Both the position numbers and the translations under genes were made by a program. The notes beneath the pieces were generated by a model. That model saw nothing but the letters and a program-made list of their open reading frames with translations. It did not search any database and had not been told where the DNA came from. Positions 44,144 through 53,118 of a stretch of DNA of 64,000 nucleotides are shown here, in pieces (position 1 is the stretch's first letter; every line of letters begins with the position of its first letter). This stretch comes from Brevibacillus reuszeri (GTDB lineage: Bacteria; Bacillota; Bacilli; Brevibacillales; Brevibacillaceae). The stretch lies in NCBI RefSeq assembly GCF_002897295.1, contig NZ_BEXF01000012.1, positions 119,537 to 183,536 on the forward strand, written 5' to 3'.

Positions 44144-44305
44144 ATGTCTGAAAAGCGTACTTCCATGAAGCAAAATAAGCCAAAGGAATACTTCTATTTT
44201 GACCTGTCAGATGAAGGACATGAAAAACTTTTGCAAAAAGAACTCACCGAAGCAAACGATAATCCCCTAGGCCCTTTAGATGAAGTAACGAAAATTGAGT
44301 ACTAA
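44144..44305 (+). CDS. 53-aa hypothetical protein
   Basis: ATG lies after AAGGGGGATTCTA and opens a 53-codon frame: a basic N-terminus (SEKRTSMKQNKPKEYF), then an acidic part (FDLSDEGHEKLLQKELTEA) ending LDEVTKIEY. It is soluble, with no cysteines or membrane helix. A terminator follows 22 nt after the stop, supporting a monocistronic gene. The family is unknown to me. Confidence 0.65.
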   Translation: MSEKRTSMKQNKPKEYFYFDLSDEGHEKLLQKELTEANDNPLGPLDEVTKIEY

Positions 44306-44326
44306 CATCCCCGCTACCTTTCAAGT

Positions 44327-44362
44327 CCTGACGGCCACAATTGCCTCAGGTTTTTCTTTTTT
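44327..44362 (+). terminator. Intrinsic terminator of the 53-aa gene
   Basis: Stem CCTGA-(C)-GGC/GCC-TCAGG with one bulged C, followed by TTTTTCTTTTTT. Confidence 0.8.
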
Positions 44363-44373
44363 CTGGACCCGAA

Positions 44374-44420
44374 TTGACAAGTTCACTCACATCGTGTACG
44401 ATTATCTTAAATTAAAGATA
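44374..44420 (+). promoter_or_regulatory. marR (mhqR-like) promoter with operator 1
   Basis: TTGACA (44374-44379), a 17-bp spacer and TACGAT (44397-44402) are followed directly by TATCTT-aaatta-AAGATA (44403-44420). This closely resembles the MhqR operator TATCTCGAATTCGAGATA of B. subtilis and would cover the start site. Confidence 0.7.
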
Positions 44421-44455
44421 TTTAAATTTCCTTTGATCTGAAAGGAGGGGCATTC

Positions 44456-44902
44456 ATGTCGGAGCAATCGATACGTAATGACTCCCTTGATCTTTTTGTC
44501 GTTCTTTCACGTTCATATAACTGGGTGATGGCACATTCCAATCGCAATATTCGTCAGCATGGGCTTAATCCAACGGAGTTTGGTGTTCTGGAGGTTCTCT
44601 ACCATAAAGGACCACAGCCTTTGCAGCAAATTGGGGAAAAGATCCTGATCTCCAGTGGAAACATCACTTACGTTGTGGACAAACTAGAGAAGAAGCAGCT
44701 ATTGATTCGCAAGCCCTGTTCTGCGGATCGCCGTGTCATCTATGCAGAGCTAACGGAAAAAGGAAACCAGTTTTTGGCTGATATTTTCCCCTCTCATCAA
44801 GAGATCATTGAACAAGCGGTGAGCGGTCTTACTCCTGAGGAACAGAGACAAGCGACTGAACTGCTAAAAAAGCTGGGGCGTGCTGCGCAGGATAGCTATT
44901 AG
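44456..44902 (+). CDS. MarR-family repressor, MhqR-like
   Basis: A 148-aa winged-helix dimer (NIRQHGLNPTEFGVLEVLYHKGPQPLQQIGEKILISSGNITYVVDKLEKKQLLIRK; wing PCSADRRVIYAELTEKG; segments listed in order). The closest known pattern is MhqR (YkvE), which represses quinone-detoxification genes and is inactivated by methylhydroquinone. Related inverted repeats occur before this gene and before the azoreductase, with a weaker one before the DoxX gene. ATG follows AAAGGAGGGG. Confidence 0.85.
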   Translation: MSEQSIRNDSLDLFVVLSRSYNWVMAHSNRNIRQHGLNPTEFGVLEVLYHKGPQPLQQIGEKILISSGNITYVVDKLEKKQLLIRKPCSADRRVIYAELTEKGNQFLADIFPSHQEIIEQAVSGLTPEEQRQATELLKKLGRAAQDSY

Positions 44903-44936
44903 AGTAAAAGTAAAAGCTGAAAGCGCAAAAAAGGTA

Positions 44937-44978
44937 TTGACAAAATACCTTGCTCATAATAATCTTAAAATCAAGATT
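44937..44978 (+). promoter_or_regulatory. Azoreductase promoter with MhqR-like operator 2
   Basis: TTGACA (44937-44942), 17-bp spacer, TAATCT (44960-44965); operator AATCTT-aaaatc-AAGATT (44961-44978) overlaps the -10. A hairpin AAGGTATT/AATACCTT (44931-44950) spans the -35. Confidence 0.65.
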
Positions 44979-45028
44979 TACATTTTAAAAGTTAGTGACT
45001 TACAATTCGAAAGGGGAATATTTACTTC

Positions 45029-45655
45029 ATGAGTAACGTACTTTTTATTAAAGCAAATGATCGCCCAGTTGAACAGGCTACTAGCGTAAAGCTGTACGAA
45101 GCTTTCGTTAAATCCTATAAAGAGACTCATCCTAACGATACAGTTACTGAGTTGGACCTGTTCGCAGAAAACCTGCCATACTACGGTAACGATCTGATCA
45201 CTGCAATGTTCAAAGCAGGTCGCGGCATGGAGCTGACTGCTGAAGAACAAAAAGGTGCAGACTACGTTAACAAATATTTGAACCAATTTGCTGCAGCTGA
45301 CAAAGTAGTGATCGCGTACCCAATGTGGAATTTCACCGTACCTGCTGTCCTGCACACATACATGGACTACCTGTCCCAAGCAGGCAAAACATTCAAATAC
45401 ACTGCTGAAGGTCCAGTTGGTCTGATGGGCGACAAAAAAGTAGCTCTTCTGACTGCTCGTGGCGGCGTATACTCCGAAGGTCCAATGGCAGCAATCGAGC
45501 TTGCTAGCAAATATGTGAAAACAATCCTCGGCTTCTGGGGTATCAGCAACGTGTCTGAAGTGGTTGTAGAAGGTCACAATCAATTCGCAGACAAAGCAGA
45601 AGAAATCATTCAAGCTGGTGTTGTAAAAGCAGCTCAACTGGCGGAAACTTTCTAA
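45029..45655 (+). CDS. azoR: FMN-dependent NADH-azoreductase
   Basis: A 208-aa flavodoxin-fold quinone/azo reductase (VLFIKANDRPVEQATSVKLYEAF; AYPMWNFTVPAVLHTYMDYL; ALLTARGGVYSEGP). It performs two-electron reduction of quinones or azo compounds with NADH. In B. subtilis AzoR2 belongs to the MhqR regulon, and an MhqR-like operator lies in this promoter. ATG follows AAAGGGGAA. Confidence 0.93.
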   Translation: MSNVLFIKANDRPVEQATSVKLYEAFVKSYKETHPNDTVTELDLFAENLPYYGNDLITAMFKAGRGMELTAEEQKGADYVNKYLNQFAAADKVVIAYPMWNFTVPAVLHTYMDYLSQAGKTFKYTAEGPVGLMGDKKVALLTARGGVYSEGPMAAIELASKYVKTILGFWGISNVSEVVVEGHNQFADKAEEIIQAGVVKAAQLAETF

Positions 45656-45676
45656 AGGCCCGCCAGCCTTTTTTTC
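45653..45676 (+). terminator. Weak terminator after azoR
   Basis: A short stem AAGGC/GCCTT followed by T7 directly after the azoR stop; partial read-through into the DoxX gene is likely. Confidence 0.45.
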
Positions 45677-45682
45677 ACGTAA

Positions 45683-45700
45683 TATCTCAAATTCAAAATA
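45683..45700 (+). promoter_or_regulatory. Degenerate MhqR-like operator 3
   Basis: TATCTC-AAATTC-AAAATA keeps the left half and centre of the MhqR operator but only part of the right half. It lies about 30 bp before the DoxX gene. Confidence 0.45.
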
Positions 45701-45733
45701 CTATAATTTAAAATATTTAAGGAGAGATGAAAA

Positions 45734-46120
45734 ATGATGGATCTTGGTTTGCTTATTATTCGTTTGGTGATTGGACTGTTGTTCGTCGGTCATGGTGCAC
45801 AAAAACTGTTTGGCTGGTTTGGCGGTTATGGATTAAAAGGAACGGGCGGATGGTTAGATTCAATTGGTGTAAAGCCTGGTGTCGCTATGGCGCTCGTTGC
45901 CGGACTTGGTGAGCTTGTCGGCGGTCTGTTGTTCGCAACTGGTGTTGGATTCTGGGCGGGTGCGATTCTGATTGCGATTACCATGCTCGTAGCCATTGTA
46001 AAAGTACACGGTCAAAACGGTCTGTGGGCAACCCAAAACGGCTATGAATACAATCTTACTTTGATTGTTGTTGCTATCGGTCTTGCTTTGGTTGGACCTG
46101 GCGCATACGTTCTGTTTTAA
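45734..46120 (+). CDS. DoxX-family membrane protein (MhqP-like)
   Basis: A 128-aa, four-helix protein of the DoxX family ([49 protein letters not shown]). MhqP of the B. subtilis MhqR regulon is a DoxX protein, so this gene fits the quinone-stress set with its MarR and azoreductase neighbours. ATG 45734 lies after AAGGAGAGATGAAAA. Activity is undefined for the family. Confidence 0.88.
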   Translation: MMDLGLLIIRLVIGLLFVGHGAQKLFGWFGGYGLKGTGGWLDSIGVKPGVAMALVAGLGELVGGLLFATGVGFWAGAILIAITMLVAIVKVHGQNGLWATQNGYEYNLTLIVVAIGLALVGPGAYVLF

Positions 46121-46176
46121 TAAATAAGCAGTGAAATCCCGAATACGATCGTAAACGCTAAGGGAGGAAATGACCA

Positions 46177-46950
46177 ATGGATATTCAAGTCTACACGCAA
46201 GCTTATCAAGCACAAGGACATTTCGGAAACGGAGAAATCGTAGAATACAAACCGATTGGCTTTCCTCGCGAAGACTCTGTCGTCAAACGGGTTGGACCAC
46301 TGTTCTACTGGGCTTGGGCCAAATCTTTAAAAACCTTTGAAATCCCTCTGCACCCGCACTCAGGCTTTGAAATTCTTTCTTATGTACTGAACGGAACCGT
46401 GGGTCATCGTGATACGCTAGGCAATCTGCAAGAAGTGACTACCGGTGGCGTGCAGATTATGCAAACAGGCTCTGGCGCACAGCACGCGGAAGAGCTGGGT
46501 AAAGATACAGAAATGTTCCAAATCTGGTTTGAGCCGCATCTGGCGAAGAGCACAAAGCTGCCACCGACCTACAATCAATACGATCACGAGGACTTTCCTA
46601 CTGACGAGGTAAACGGTGTCATTGTGAAGAAAATCATTGGGCAGGCAGCACCGATTCAACTGATTACCGACTCTTTGATGAGTGATATCACGATCCCGGC
46701 AGGACAATCGTATGAGCTTGACTTGCCAGCAGATTATGCACACTCTGTTGTAGTTGTCTCAGGTGCAGGTACAGTCACAGATGGAAAGGCACCTACAGCA
46801 CATGCCGTTACGATGAACAAAGGGGATTTCGTCGTCGCCTCAGCTGAGAAAAATAGTACTGCTGTTTATCAAGCCTCTGCTGATGCTCCGCTCCGTCTGG
46901 TACTGATTCAAGTCCCAACGGAAGTCGACTATCCGCTCTACCGCAAATAA
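46177..46950 (+). CDS. Pirin family protein
   Basis: A 257-aa bicupin. The N-terminal cupin carries the metal-site sequence PLHPHSGFEILSYVLNGTVGHRD and later SGAQHAEE with the fourth ligand. The second cupin begins near residue 160 without metal ligands. Bacterial pirins such as YhhW/YhaK act as quercetin-dioxygenase-like or redox-sensing proteins. It starts 56 nt after the DoxX gene, probably in the same transcript, and ends in a strong terminator. A role in quinone/flavonoid stress is inferred. Confidence 0.88.
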   Translation: MDIQVYTQAYQAQGHFGNGEIVEYKPIGFPREDSVVKRVGPLFYWAWAKSLKTFEIPLHPHSGFEILSYVLNGTVGHRDTLGNLQEVTTGGVQIMQTGSGAQHAEELGKDTEMFQIWFEPHLAKSTKLPPTYNQYDHEDFPTDEVNGVIVKKIIGQAAPIQLITDSLMSDITIPAGQSYELDLPADYAHSVVVVSGAGTVTDGKAPTAHAVTMNKGDFVVASAEKNSTAVYQASADAPLRLVLIQVPTEVDYPLYRK

Positions 46951-46992
46951 TCTCGTTTACAACCATGCAATTCTTCCCTCTATCTTTTATGT

Positions 46993-47023
46993 AAGACCGT
47001 TCCTCCTGGGACGGTCTTTTTTG
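46993..47023. terminator. Intrinsic terminator of the azoR-pirin unit
   Basis: An 11-bp stem (46993-47003 with 47008-47018) with a TCCT loop, followed by TTTTTT. Confidence 0.85.
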
Positions 47024-47100
47024 CATAAATTTCCTTTTGGTTTGAGACATTATGTAAGGAACTTGAACATGTGAGCATCGATTTGGAAAGGAAGCGAAAC

Positions 47101-48447
47101 GTGGAAGATATCGTAATGACCAGAGCTGCTTTTGGGACAACTATGGCTTTTCACATCATCTTTGCCACCCTCGGTGTAGGACTCCCATTGATGATTCTGC
47201 TCGCAGAAATTTTGTTTTGGAGGACCAAGGATCGCGATTATGAAACCATGGCCAAGCGTTGGACAAAAGCACAAGCGATCCTCTTGGGAGTCGCAATCCC
47301 CTCGGGTACGATTGCAGGTGTGCAGCTTTCTCTCCTATGGCCGGGGTTCATGGAGGTAGTCGGTAAAGTGATTTCGCTCCCCTTTCAAATTGAGATCTTT
47401 GCCTTTTTTCTAGAGGCTTTATTTATGTCGATTTACGTGTACGCTGCACATCGCCTCTCCCCTGCCATGCGCCTACTCAGTGTGTTTATGGTGCTGGTTG
47501 GGGCCACAGCATCAGCCATCCTGATTACCAACGTCCATGCCTTCGAGGGCACACCTACCGGATTTCGCATCGCCGATGGAGAGATTGTCGATGTAAATCC
47601 GTGGGCTGCTTTTTTTAATCCCAGCTTTTTCGTCACCGCCGGGCATGTCACGGTATCCGCGTATATGACAGGGGCCTTTGCGATCGCAGGTGTGGCAGCG
47701 TGGAAAATGCTTCGTGCTGAAAAAGGCGGGCGCGTCTATTCCTATCATCAAAAGGCATTGCTGGCAGGCCTCATCGTCGGGGGCACCTTCTCCCTTTTAA
47801 CGGCATTAAACGGCCATGAGTCCGCACAGCTTTTGCATCGGTATCAACCTGAAAAGCTCGCTGCCGCAGAAGGACTATTTGAAACACAAGCGTACGCTCC
47901 GTTAGCCATCGGCGGCTTTACGGACCCGCAGACCAAAGAAGTCAAATATGCCGTGGAAATTCCGTGGGCACTCAGCTTTTTGGCAGCCAACCGATTTGAC
48001 GAGGTGGTAGTGGGCCTAAATGATTTTCCGAAAGAATTATGGCCTCCTCTCTATATCCACACGTTGTTCAACGGTATGGTCGGCATCGGCAGCCTGTTGA
48101 TCGTCGTAGGCTTTTTAGGCTTTGCCTGGAAAAAGCTATTGCGCCGCTCCCAGTTCCCCCGCTGGGTGCTATGGGTGTTCGTCGCAAGTGGTCCTCTTGC
48201 CCTGCTCGGAATCGAATTTGGCTGGATTTTCGCCTGTACCGGACGCCAGCCATGGGTCATCTACCGCGTCATGAAAACCGCGGATGCCGCTACCCAAGCA
48301 GCTGGCGTCTCCACTTTTTTCTGGATATTTCTCGCTATCTATCTGTTCCTTGGTATTGTCACACTGCTCGTTTTTCGCAGCTATTTTGGTCGCCATCCAC
48401 TGGAGCTCGAGCCTCTTCCCCATCCAAAGGAACGCCATGCCGAGTAA
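47101..48447 (+). CDS. Cytochrome bd-type quinol oxidase subunit I (cyanide-insensitive type)
   Basis: A 448-aa membrane subunit with about nine helices. The early AFGTTMAFHIIFATLGVGLPLMI supplies the haem b595 His; GTIAGVQLSLLWPGFM and a short Q-loop region (NGHESAQLLHRYQPEKLAAAEGLFET) are characteristic of the CioA/YthA branch. The conserved FGWIFACTGRQPWVIYRVMKT follows. GTG at 47101 lies 6 nt after AAAGGAAG. It oxidises quinol and reduces O2 without proton pumping. It pairs with the next gene. Confidence 0.92.
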   Translation: MEDIVMTRAAFGTTMAFHIIFATLGVGLPLMILLAEILFWRTKDRDYETMAKRWTKAQAILLGVAIPSGTIAGVQLSLLWPGFMEVVGKVISLPFQIEIFAFFLEALFMSIYVYAAHRLSPAMRLLSVFMVLVGATASAILITNVHAFEGTPTGFRIADGEIVDVNPWAAFFNPSFFVTAGHVTVSAYMTGAFAIAGVAAWKMLRAEKGGRVYSYHQKALLAGLIVGGTFSLLTALNGHESAQLLHRYQPEKLAAAEGLFETQAYAPLAIGGFTDPQTKEVKYAVEIPWALSFLAANRFDEVVVGLNDFPKELWPPLYIHTLFNGMVGIGSLLIVVGFLGFAWKKLLRRSQFPRWVLWVFVASGPLALLGIEFGWIFACTGRQPWVIYRVMKTADAATQAAGVSTFFWIFLAIYLFLGIVTLLVFRSYFGRHPLELEPLPHPKERHAE

Positions 48448-48473
48448 CAACTATCTACTAACGGAGGACCGTG

Positions 48474-49502
48474 ATGACCGACACGATAATTGCGATTACG
48501 CTGCTTTGGATTTTCGTTGTAATCTACTCTGTTGCCGCCTCTTTTGATTTTGGCGCAGGCTTTTGGTCGATGATTTACTTGAATCACGAAAAAACCAAAG
48601 CCACCTCTATCGCGAACCGCTACCTTTCCCCCTCGTGGGAAGTCGTGAATGTGTTCATCGTCTTAATCGTCGTTGCCCTCGTTACGTTTTTTCCCGGTGC
48701 TACCTATACACTCGGCAGTGTTTTGCTCATTCCTGGCAGCCTGGTACTGTTGCTAATGCTGATTCGCAGTGCCTTCATGGTCTTTAGCCATCTGATCCAT
48801 AAATACGACAAGACACTGAGCATCGTATCCGGGATTACAGGCATCCTGGTCCCGGCCCTGTTGATCAGCGTACTTCCAGTGACACAGGGAGGCTTCATCC
48901 GCTCAACCGACGGTGTTGAGAACTTGGACTGGGGCTTGTTTTTCACCAGTCCACATGTCTATGCCTACATCTGTCTGGCTGTTAGCAGCACCCTGTTCCT
49001 CTCCTCCCTTCTTTTGGCGGACTACTCATACATCGCAGGAGAAAAGCAGGCCTTTTCCGTTTATCGCCGGGACGCCACACTCCTGGGGCCGATTACGCTT
49101 TTGATGGCGCTTGTAACAGTAGTGACGATGAAAGTAGAGGCGCAGTGGCTATACAGCAGAATCATTACCTATTTGCCTTTGCTTTTGGCATCTGTCGGCT
49201 GTTTTTTCATCGGCTATATCGCGCTGCTCCTCCCGCAGAATCGTCGCTATGTACTTCATCTGCCGAGAATCGCAGTAATTGCGGTCACCATTCAGTATTT
49301 GCTCGCCAGCTACGTGTACGGCGCTGCGAGATTACCGTATATCGTTTATCCACATGTGACGATTGAATCGAGCTTTACGCATCCCGATACGTTTCATGCG
49401 CTGTTTATTTGCTATTTGGTTGGTTTTGCTGTTTTGATTCCCGGATTTATTTACTTCTGGCGTCTGTTTATGAAAGACGAGCACTATGTCAGGCAAAAGT
49501 AG
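48474..49502 (+). CDS. Cytochrome bd-type quinol oxidase subunit II
   Basis: A 342-aa polytopic subunit (IIAITLLWIFVVIYSVAASFDFGAGFWS; YLSPSWEVVNVFIVLIVVAL). It forms the heterodimer with the preceding subunit. ATG 48474 is 6 nt after GGAGG; a GTG 3 bases earlier is too close. The branch resembles YthB of B. subtilis. A strong terminator follows at 49540-49571. Confidence 0.9.
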   Translation: MTDTIIAITLLWIFVVIYSVAASFDFGAGFWSMIYLNHEKTKATSIANRYLSPSWEVVNVFIVLIVVALVTFFPGATYTLGSVLLIPGSLVLLLMLIRSAFMVFSHLIHKYDKTLSIVSGITGILVPALLISVLPVTQGGFIRSTDGVENLDWGLFFTSPHVYAYICLAVSSTLFLSSLLLADYSYIAGEKQAFSVYRRDATLLGPITLLMALVTVVTMKVEAQWLYSRIITYLPLLLASVGCFFIGYIALLLPQNRRYVLHLPRIAVIAVTIQYLLASYVYGAARLPYIVYPHVTIESSFTHPDTFHALFICYLVGFAVLIPGFIYFWRLFMKDEHYVRQK

Positions 49503-49539
49503 AGAGCGCCAGATATCTGCTCGAGCCCTCCCAAATAAG

Positions 49540-49571
49540 CGAGGCTGCGTCCCTTTAACGGCGCAGCCTCG
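49540..49571. terminator. Bidirectional intrinsic terminator
   Basis: Perfect 10-bp stem CGAGGCTGCG/CGCAGCCTCG with TTTTA after it; separates the oxidase operon from the convergent Lrp gene. Confidence 0.85.
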
Positions 49572-49579
49572 TTTTATTA

Positions 49580-50026
49580 TTAAATGATTTTCTCTTCGCC
49601 AATCATCATTTTTTGCTCGAATGGAGCAGTCAGCACAATCAAAGTATACGAATTGCCGAAGTCACCTGTGCGCTCTGAAAACTGAACCAGCTCTTCCGTA
49701 GACGCCGTGACAACCTTTAGCATGTAATTGTACTCTCCACTGATTCGATACATATCCGTAACTTCTGGTGCCTGCTTGCAAAAATCAATAAAGGCCGTGC
49801 ACTGCTTCGTCCGAAACATGACAAAAGCCGTTGTAGTTTTACCCAGCTTGGCCTGCGAGATCGAGGCATGATAGCCCGTAATAACCCCCTGCTCCTCCAG
49901 CCTGCGAACCCGCTCCTTCACCGCGGGCTGCGTCATCCCGATAATTCTCCCCATTTCAGCGAGTGGAATCCTTGAATTTTCGTGCAGCAAACTAATAATT
50001 TGATAATCAACCTGATCCACTTGCAT
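49580..50026 (-). CDS. Lrp/AsnC-family transcriptional regulator
   Basis: A 148-aa regulator: helix-turn-helix (VDYQIISLLHENSRIPLAEMGRIIGMTQPAVKERVRRLEE, given as its span) and RAM ligand domain (GYHASISQAKLGKTTTAFVMFRT). The start at 50026 follows AAAGG closely; a GTG two codons on is also possible. It is divergent from an MFS exporter 190 bp away and may control it, as Lrp proteins often regulate adjacent amino-acid or drug exporters. Confidence 0.87.
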   Translation of the reverse strand: MQVDQVDYQIISLLHENSRIPLAEMGRIIGMTQPAVKERVRRLEEQGVITGYHASISQAKLGKTTTAFVMFRTKQCTAFIDFCKQAPEVTDMYRISGEYNYMLKVVTASTEELVQFSERTGDFGNSYTLIVLTAPFEQKMMIGEEKII

Positions 50027-50215
50027 CATCCTTTCAATTTCATAAGCACACACTTCAAAACATCTTGCATCTATAAACAAAGTATCTCTAAATACCTTGA
50101 TTCATGTATGTAAATTATAAGAATTGTTTCGTAAAATGTCACTACATTACTTCTTCTTGCACCCGCGCGCAGGGCTAGACAAGAAAAGACTTCCGCACGA
50201 GGAGTGAATATTGCC

Positions 50216-51400
50216 ATGCCCACCCATATTCTTATTTTGATTTTAGCTATCGGTGAATTTATGATCGGTACTACTGAATCGATCGTCACAGGTATTATCG
50301 GCATGGTCGCAGATGATACCGGAGTATCGGTTTCCCTCGCAGGGCAGCTTGTCTCGGCATTTTCACTTGCCTTTGCTTTTGGTTCGCCCCTATTGATCGC
50401 ACTTACTGCAAGAATGGAGCGCAAAAAGCTCCTGCTCTTGACCCTGATCTTGTTTATCGCAGGAAATTTGCTCGCGTTTCTCAGCTCAGGCTTTTCGACA
50501 CTGATGGTCTCCCGTGTTTTTCTGGGGCTGATTGGTGGTGTATATACGGTGGTAGCTCTGGCCCAAGCAGCAAACATGGCACCTCCCGAGAAAAAGGGAA
50601 GAGCAATCGCCGTGATTCTCATGGGCTTCAGCGTTTCTTTGGTACTCGGAGTACCTGCTGGCACACTACTAGGCGACGCTTGGGGCTGGCGTCCGATTTT
50701 CGCCATCATCGCAGCTGCGACTGTCATTCCTTTTATCGCTATTTGGCTATACATGCCCAAGCAACAAGCACAAAAATCAGTCCCGCTGCGAACACAGCTC
50801 GGCATTCTCAAAAACCGCCGCGTCCTGTTGGCACTCGGCATCTCCTTTTTCTTCGTCACAGGCTATTCAACCGCCTATACGTATATCACTCCACTTTTAC
50901 AGACAGCAACAGGCATGACAACCGCCTGGATCAGCACGACCTTGCTTCTGGCAGGCGTGGCGAGTGTAGCAGGCTCACGTATCGGTGGAATGTCTACAGA
51001 CAAATGGGGAGTTCGTCCAACGCTGTATATAAGCTTGCTGGCTCACGCTGTCATTTTGTTCGTCCTGCCCCTTTCCGCCCAATGGTTCATAGGGGCTATC
51101 ATCAGCATCATGATTTGGGTCGGTGCTGTCCAATCCACCGTACCCGCCCAGCAGTATTATCTCATTACGCTGTCTCCTCACTCATCGGAGGTCGCTCTCA
51201 GCATCAACACCTCGATCTTTCAATTAGGCTTGGCAATAGGTGCTGGTTTAGGAGGGCTTATCGTCGAGCACACCTCTATCCTCAATCTGGGCTGGGTAAG
51301 CGGTATCTTGGTTCTTGCAGGACTTAGCTTTGCTTGGATGACCTTTTCCCAGCAAGAAAAAGAAAAGGCAGCAGTACTACAAGCTTGCTGTAATGAGTAA
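50216..51400 (+). CDS. MFS transporter (AraJ/YdhP-like efflux)
   Basis: A 394-aa major facilitator with 12 helices. Motif A-like ARMERKKLLLLTL follows helix 2, and LGIGEF-like IGEFMIGTTESIVTGI starts helix 1; GWRPIFAIIAA follows helix 5. The subgroup exports sugars, purines or drugs (AraJ, NepI, YdhP). ATG 50216 was chosen; GAGGAG lies 11 nt upstream and a GTG overlaps that site. The divergent Lrp regulator is a likely controller. Confidence 0.88.
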   Translation: MPTHILILILAIGEFMIGTTESIVTGIIGMVADDTGVSVSLAGQLVSAFSLAFAFGSPLLIALTARMERKKLLLLTLILFIAGNLLAFLSSGFSTLMVSRVFLGLIGGVYTVVALAQAANMAPPEKKGRAIAVILMGFSVSLVLGVPAGTLLGDAWGWRPIFAIIAAATVIPFIAIWLYMPKQQAQKSVPLRTQLGILKNRRVLLALGISFFFVTGYSTAYTYITPLLQTATGMTTAWISTTLLLAGVASVAGSRIGGMSTDKWGVRPTLYISLLAHAVILFVLPLSAQWFIGAIISIMIWVGAVQSTVPAQQYYLITLSPHSSEVALSINTSIFQLGLAIGAGLGGLIVEHTSILNLGWVSGILVLAGLSFAWMTFSQQEKEKAAVLQACCNE

Positions 51401-51415
51401 GTCGTTCACCACAAC

Positions 51416-51449
51416 AAACCCGCCAAGGCAACAGACAGCCTGGCGGGTT
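51416..51449. terminator. Bidirectional intrinsic terminator
   Basis: Stem AACCCGCCA-GGC/GCC-TGGCGGGTT between the convergent MFS and CoA-transferase genes. Confidence 0.8.
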
Positions 51450-51464
51450 CTTCATCTGTTCTAT

Positions 51465-52979
51465 TTATACGAGAGCTGGTTCTTGCTCCAGCATCGTTCC
51501 TTCCTGTGCATAACGTACGTGCCAGGAAAAAGCTTTCTCCAATACATGCGGAGTATGTCCTCCGCGAGTGAGTGCTTCCGCGTAATAGGCACGCAGCTGA
51601 TCACGATAAAGCGGATGAGCACAGTTGTCGATGATCTTCAGTGCGCGCTCACGAGGAGCCAGTCCACGCAGATCAGCAAGCCCCTGCTCGGTCACGATGA
51701 TATCCACATCATGCTCTGTATGGTCCACGTGGGACGCAAACGGTACGATACTGGATACTTTTCCACCCTTGGCAATCGACTTGGTGACAAAGATGCCTAG
51801 TCGTGCATTGCGAGCGAAATCGCCAGAGCCTCCAATTCCGTTCATCATTTTTGTACCAGAAACGTTAGTTGAATTGACGTTGCCATAAATATCGGCTTCG
51901 ATTGCGGTATTAATCGAGATCAAGCCCATGCGACGAATTAGCTCCGGATGGTTGGTGATCTCCTGCGGACGAAGCATCAGCTTGTCACGATAGGAAGAGA
52001 AGTTGTCCATCACTTGCTTCATCTTGTCTGCTGTGAGCGTGATCGAACAGCCCGAAGCAAAAGAAATTTTCCCTGCATCCAGCAAGTCGAACACCGCATC
52101 CTGCAGCACTTCAGAAAAAACAGTCAGATCGGTAAATTCCGATTCCATAAATCCGTTGAATACAGCATTGGCAACCGAGCCGATCCCGGATTGCAGTGGA
52201 GCGAGGCTATTTGGCAATCGCCCTTGCTTCACTTCCAAGCGCAAAAACTCGATCAAGTGAGCTGCGATTTGGGCCGTTTCCTCATCTGGCTCCGCAATCG
52301 TCGAAGGCGAATCCAGTTGATTGGTTATCACGATTCCTTTAATTTTTTCGATATCAACAGGAATACCTACGGTTCCGATCCGCTGATCCACAGTGGTGAG
52401 TGGGATTGGTCCACGCTCTCCTTGTCTGGCTGGCGTGTAAATATCGTGAACGCCCTCCAGCTCAGGCGATTGAGCCAGATTCAATTCGATAATGACATGC
52501 TTGGCATACTCAACGAAAATATTCGAATTCCCTACAGAAGTAGAAGGAATAATCATGCCATCCTCAGTAATTGCAACCGCTTCCACAACCGCGTAATCAA
52601 TCGGTGCCATGACTCCTTCACGGATTAACTCCGCGGTGTGGGACAGATGCTGATCCACAAACATCAGGCTGCCATCATTAATTTTTTTGCGCATCACCGG
52701 GTCTGCCTGGAAAGGAAGACGCTTCATGATGATTCCTGCTTCAGCCATGACTGCATCCACGTCAGACCCGAGTGAAGCTCCTGTATATACGTTCACCCCG
52801 AAAGGCTTGTTCTCTTTTTTGGCTAACTCCGCTAATGCGAGTGTAACTACCTTGGCATCACCAGCACGCGTGAAGCCACTTAACCCGATCGTCATGCCAT
52901 CCTCGATAAAGCCCGCTGCTACCTCAGCTGTCACGATTTTATCTGCCATTCGTTTATCGCGTAAGCGCTCCCACATCAT
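51465..52979 (-). CDS. Acetyl-CoA hydrolase/succinate-CoA transferase family
   Basis: A 504-aa class I CoA-transferase of the Ach1/AarC/Cat1 type. Motifs: GMTIGLSGFTRAGD, LQSGIGSVANAVFNGFMES, the catalytic Glu in FSEVLQDAVFDLLD, GIGGSGDFARNA and VTEQGLADLRGLAPRER. It exchanges CoA between succinyl-CoA or acetyl-CoA and carboxylates. ATG follows GGGGGGTCACA. The LytTR regulator gene lies 140 nt downstream on the same strand's upstream side. Metabolic role (acetate or propionate handling) is inferred. Confidence 0.9.
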   Translation of the reverse strand: MMWERLRDKRMADKIVTAEVAAGFIEDGMTIGLSGFTRAGDAKVVTLALAELAKKENKPFGVNVYTGASLGSDVDAVMAEAGIIMKRLPFQADPVMRKKINDGSLMFVDQHLSHTAELIREGVMAPIDYAVVEAVAITEDGMIIPSTSVGNSNIFVEYAKHVIIELNLAQSPELEGVHDIYTPARQGERGPIPLTTVDQRIGTVGIPVDIEKIKGIVITNQLDSPSTIAEPDEETAQIAAHLIEFLRLEVKQGRLPNSLAPLQSGIGSVANAVFNGFMESEFTDLTVFSEVLQDAVFDLLDAGKISFASGCSITLTADKMKQVMDNFSSYRDKLMLRPQEITNHPELIRRMGLISINTAIEADIYGNVNSTNVSGTKMMNGIGGSGDFARNARLGIFVTKSIAKGGKVSSIVPFASHVDHTEHDVDIIVTEQGLADLRGLAPRERALKIIDNCAHPLYRDQLRAYYAEALTRGGHTPHVLEKAFSWHVRYAQEGTMLEQEPALV

Positions 52980-53118
52980 TGTGACCCCCCTGCCAATTCT
53001 TTGTTGTCCTATACACTATCACATGAATTCTGAGCGGGCACTCGATTTTGGGTAAAGCAGAATATTTATGCGGCGAAGTAGCATTTTTGACAGCGAATCG
53101 TTCTCACTAGATGACTAA

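Noticed and set aside
45860..46213. Antisense ORF over the DoxX gene as a toxin-antitoxin candidate.
   Set aside because: No ribosome binding site and no toxin-like sequence; it mirrors the DoxX coding frame.
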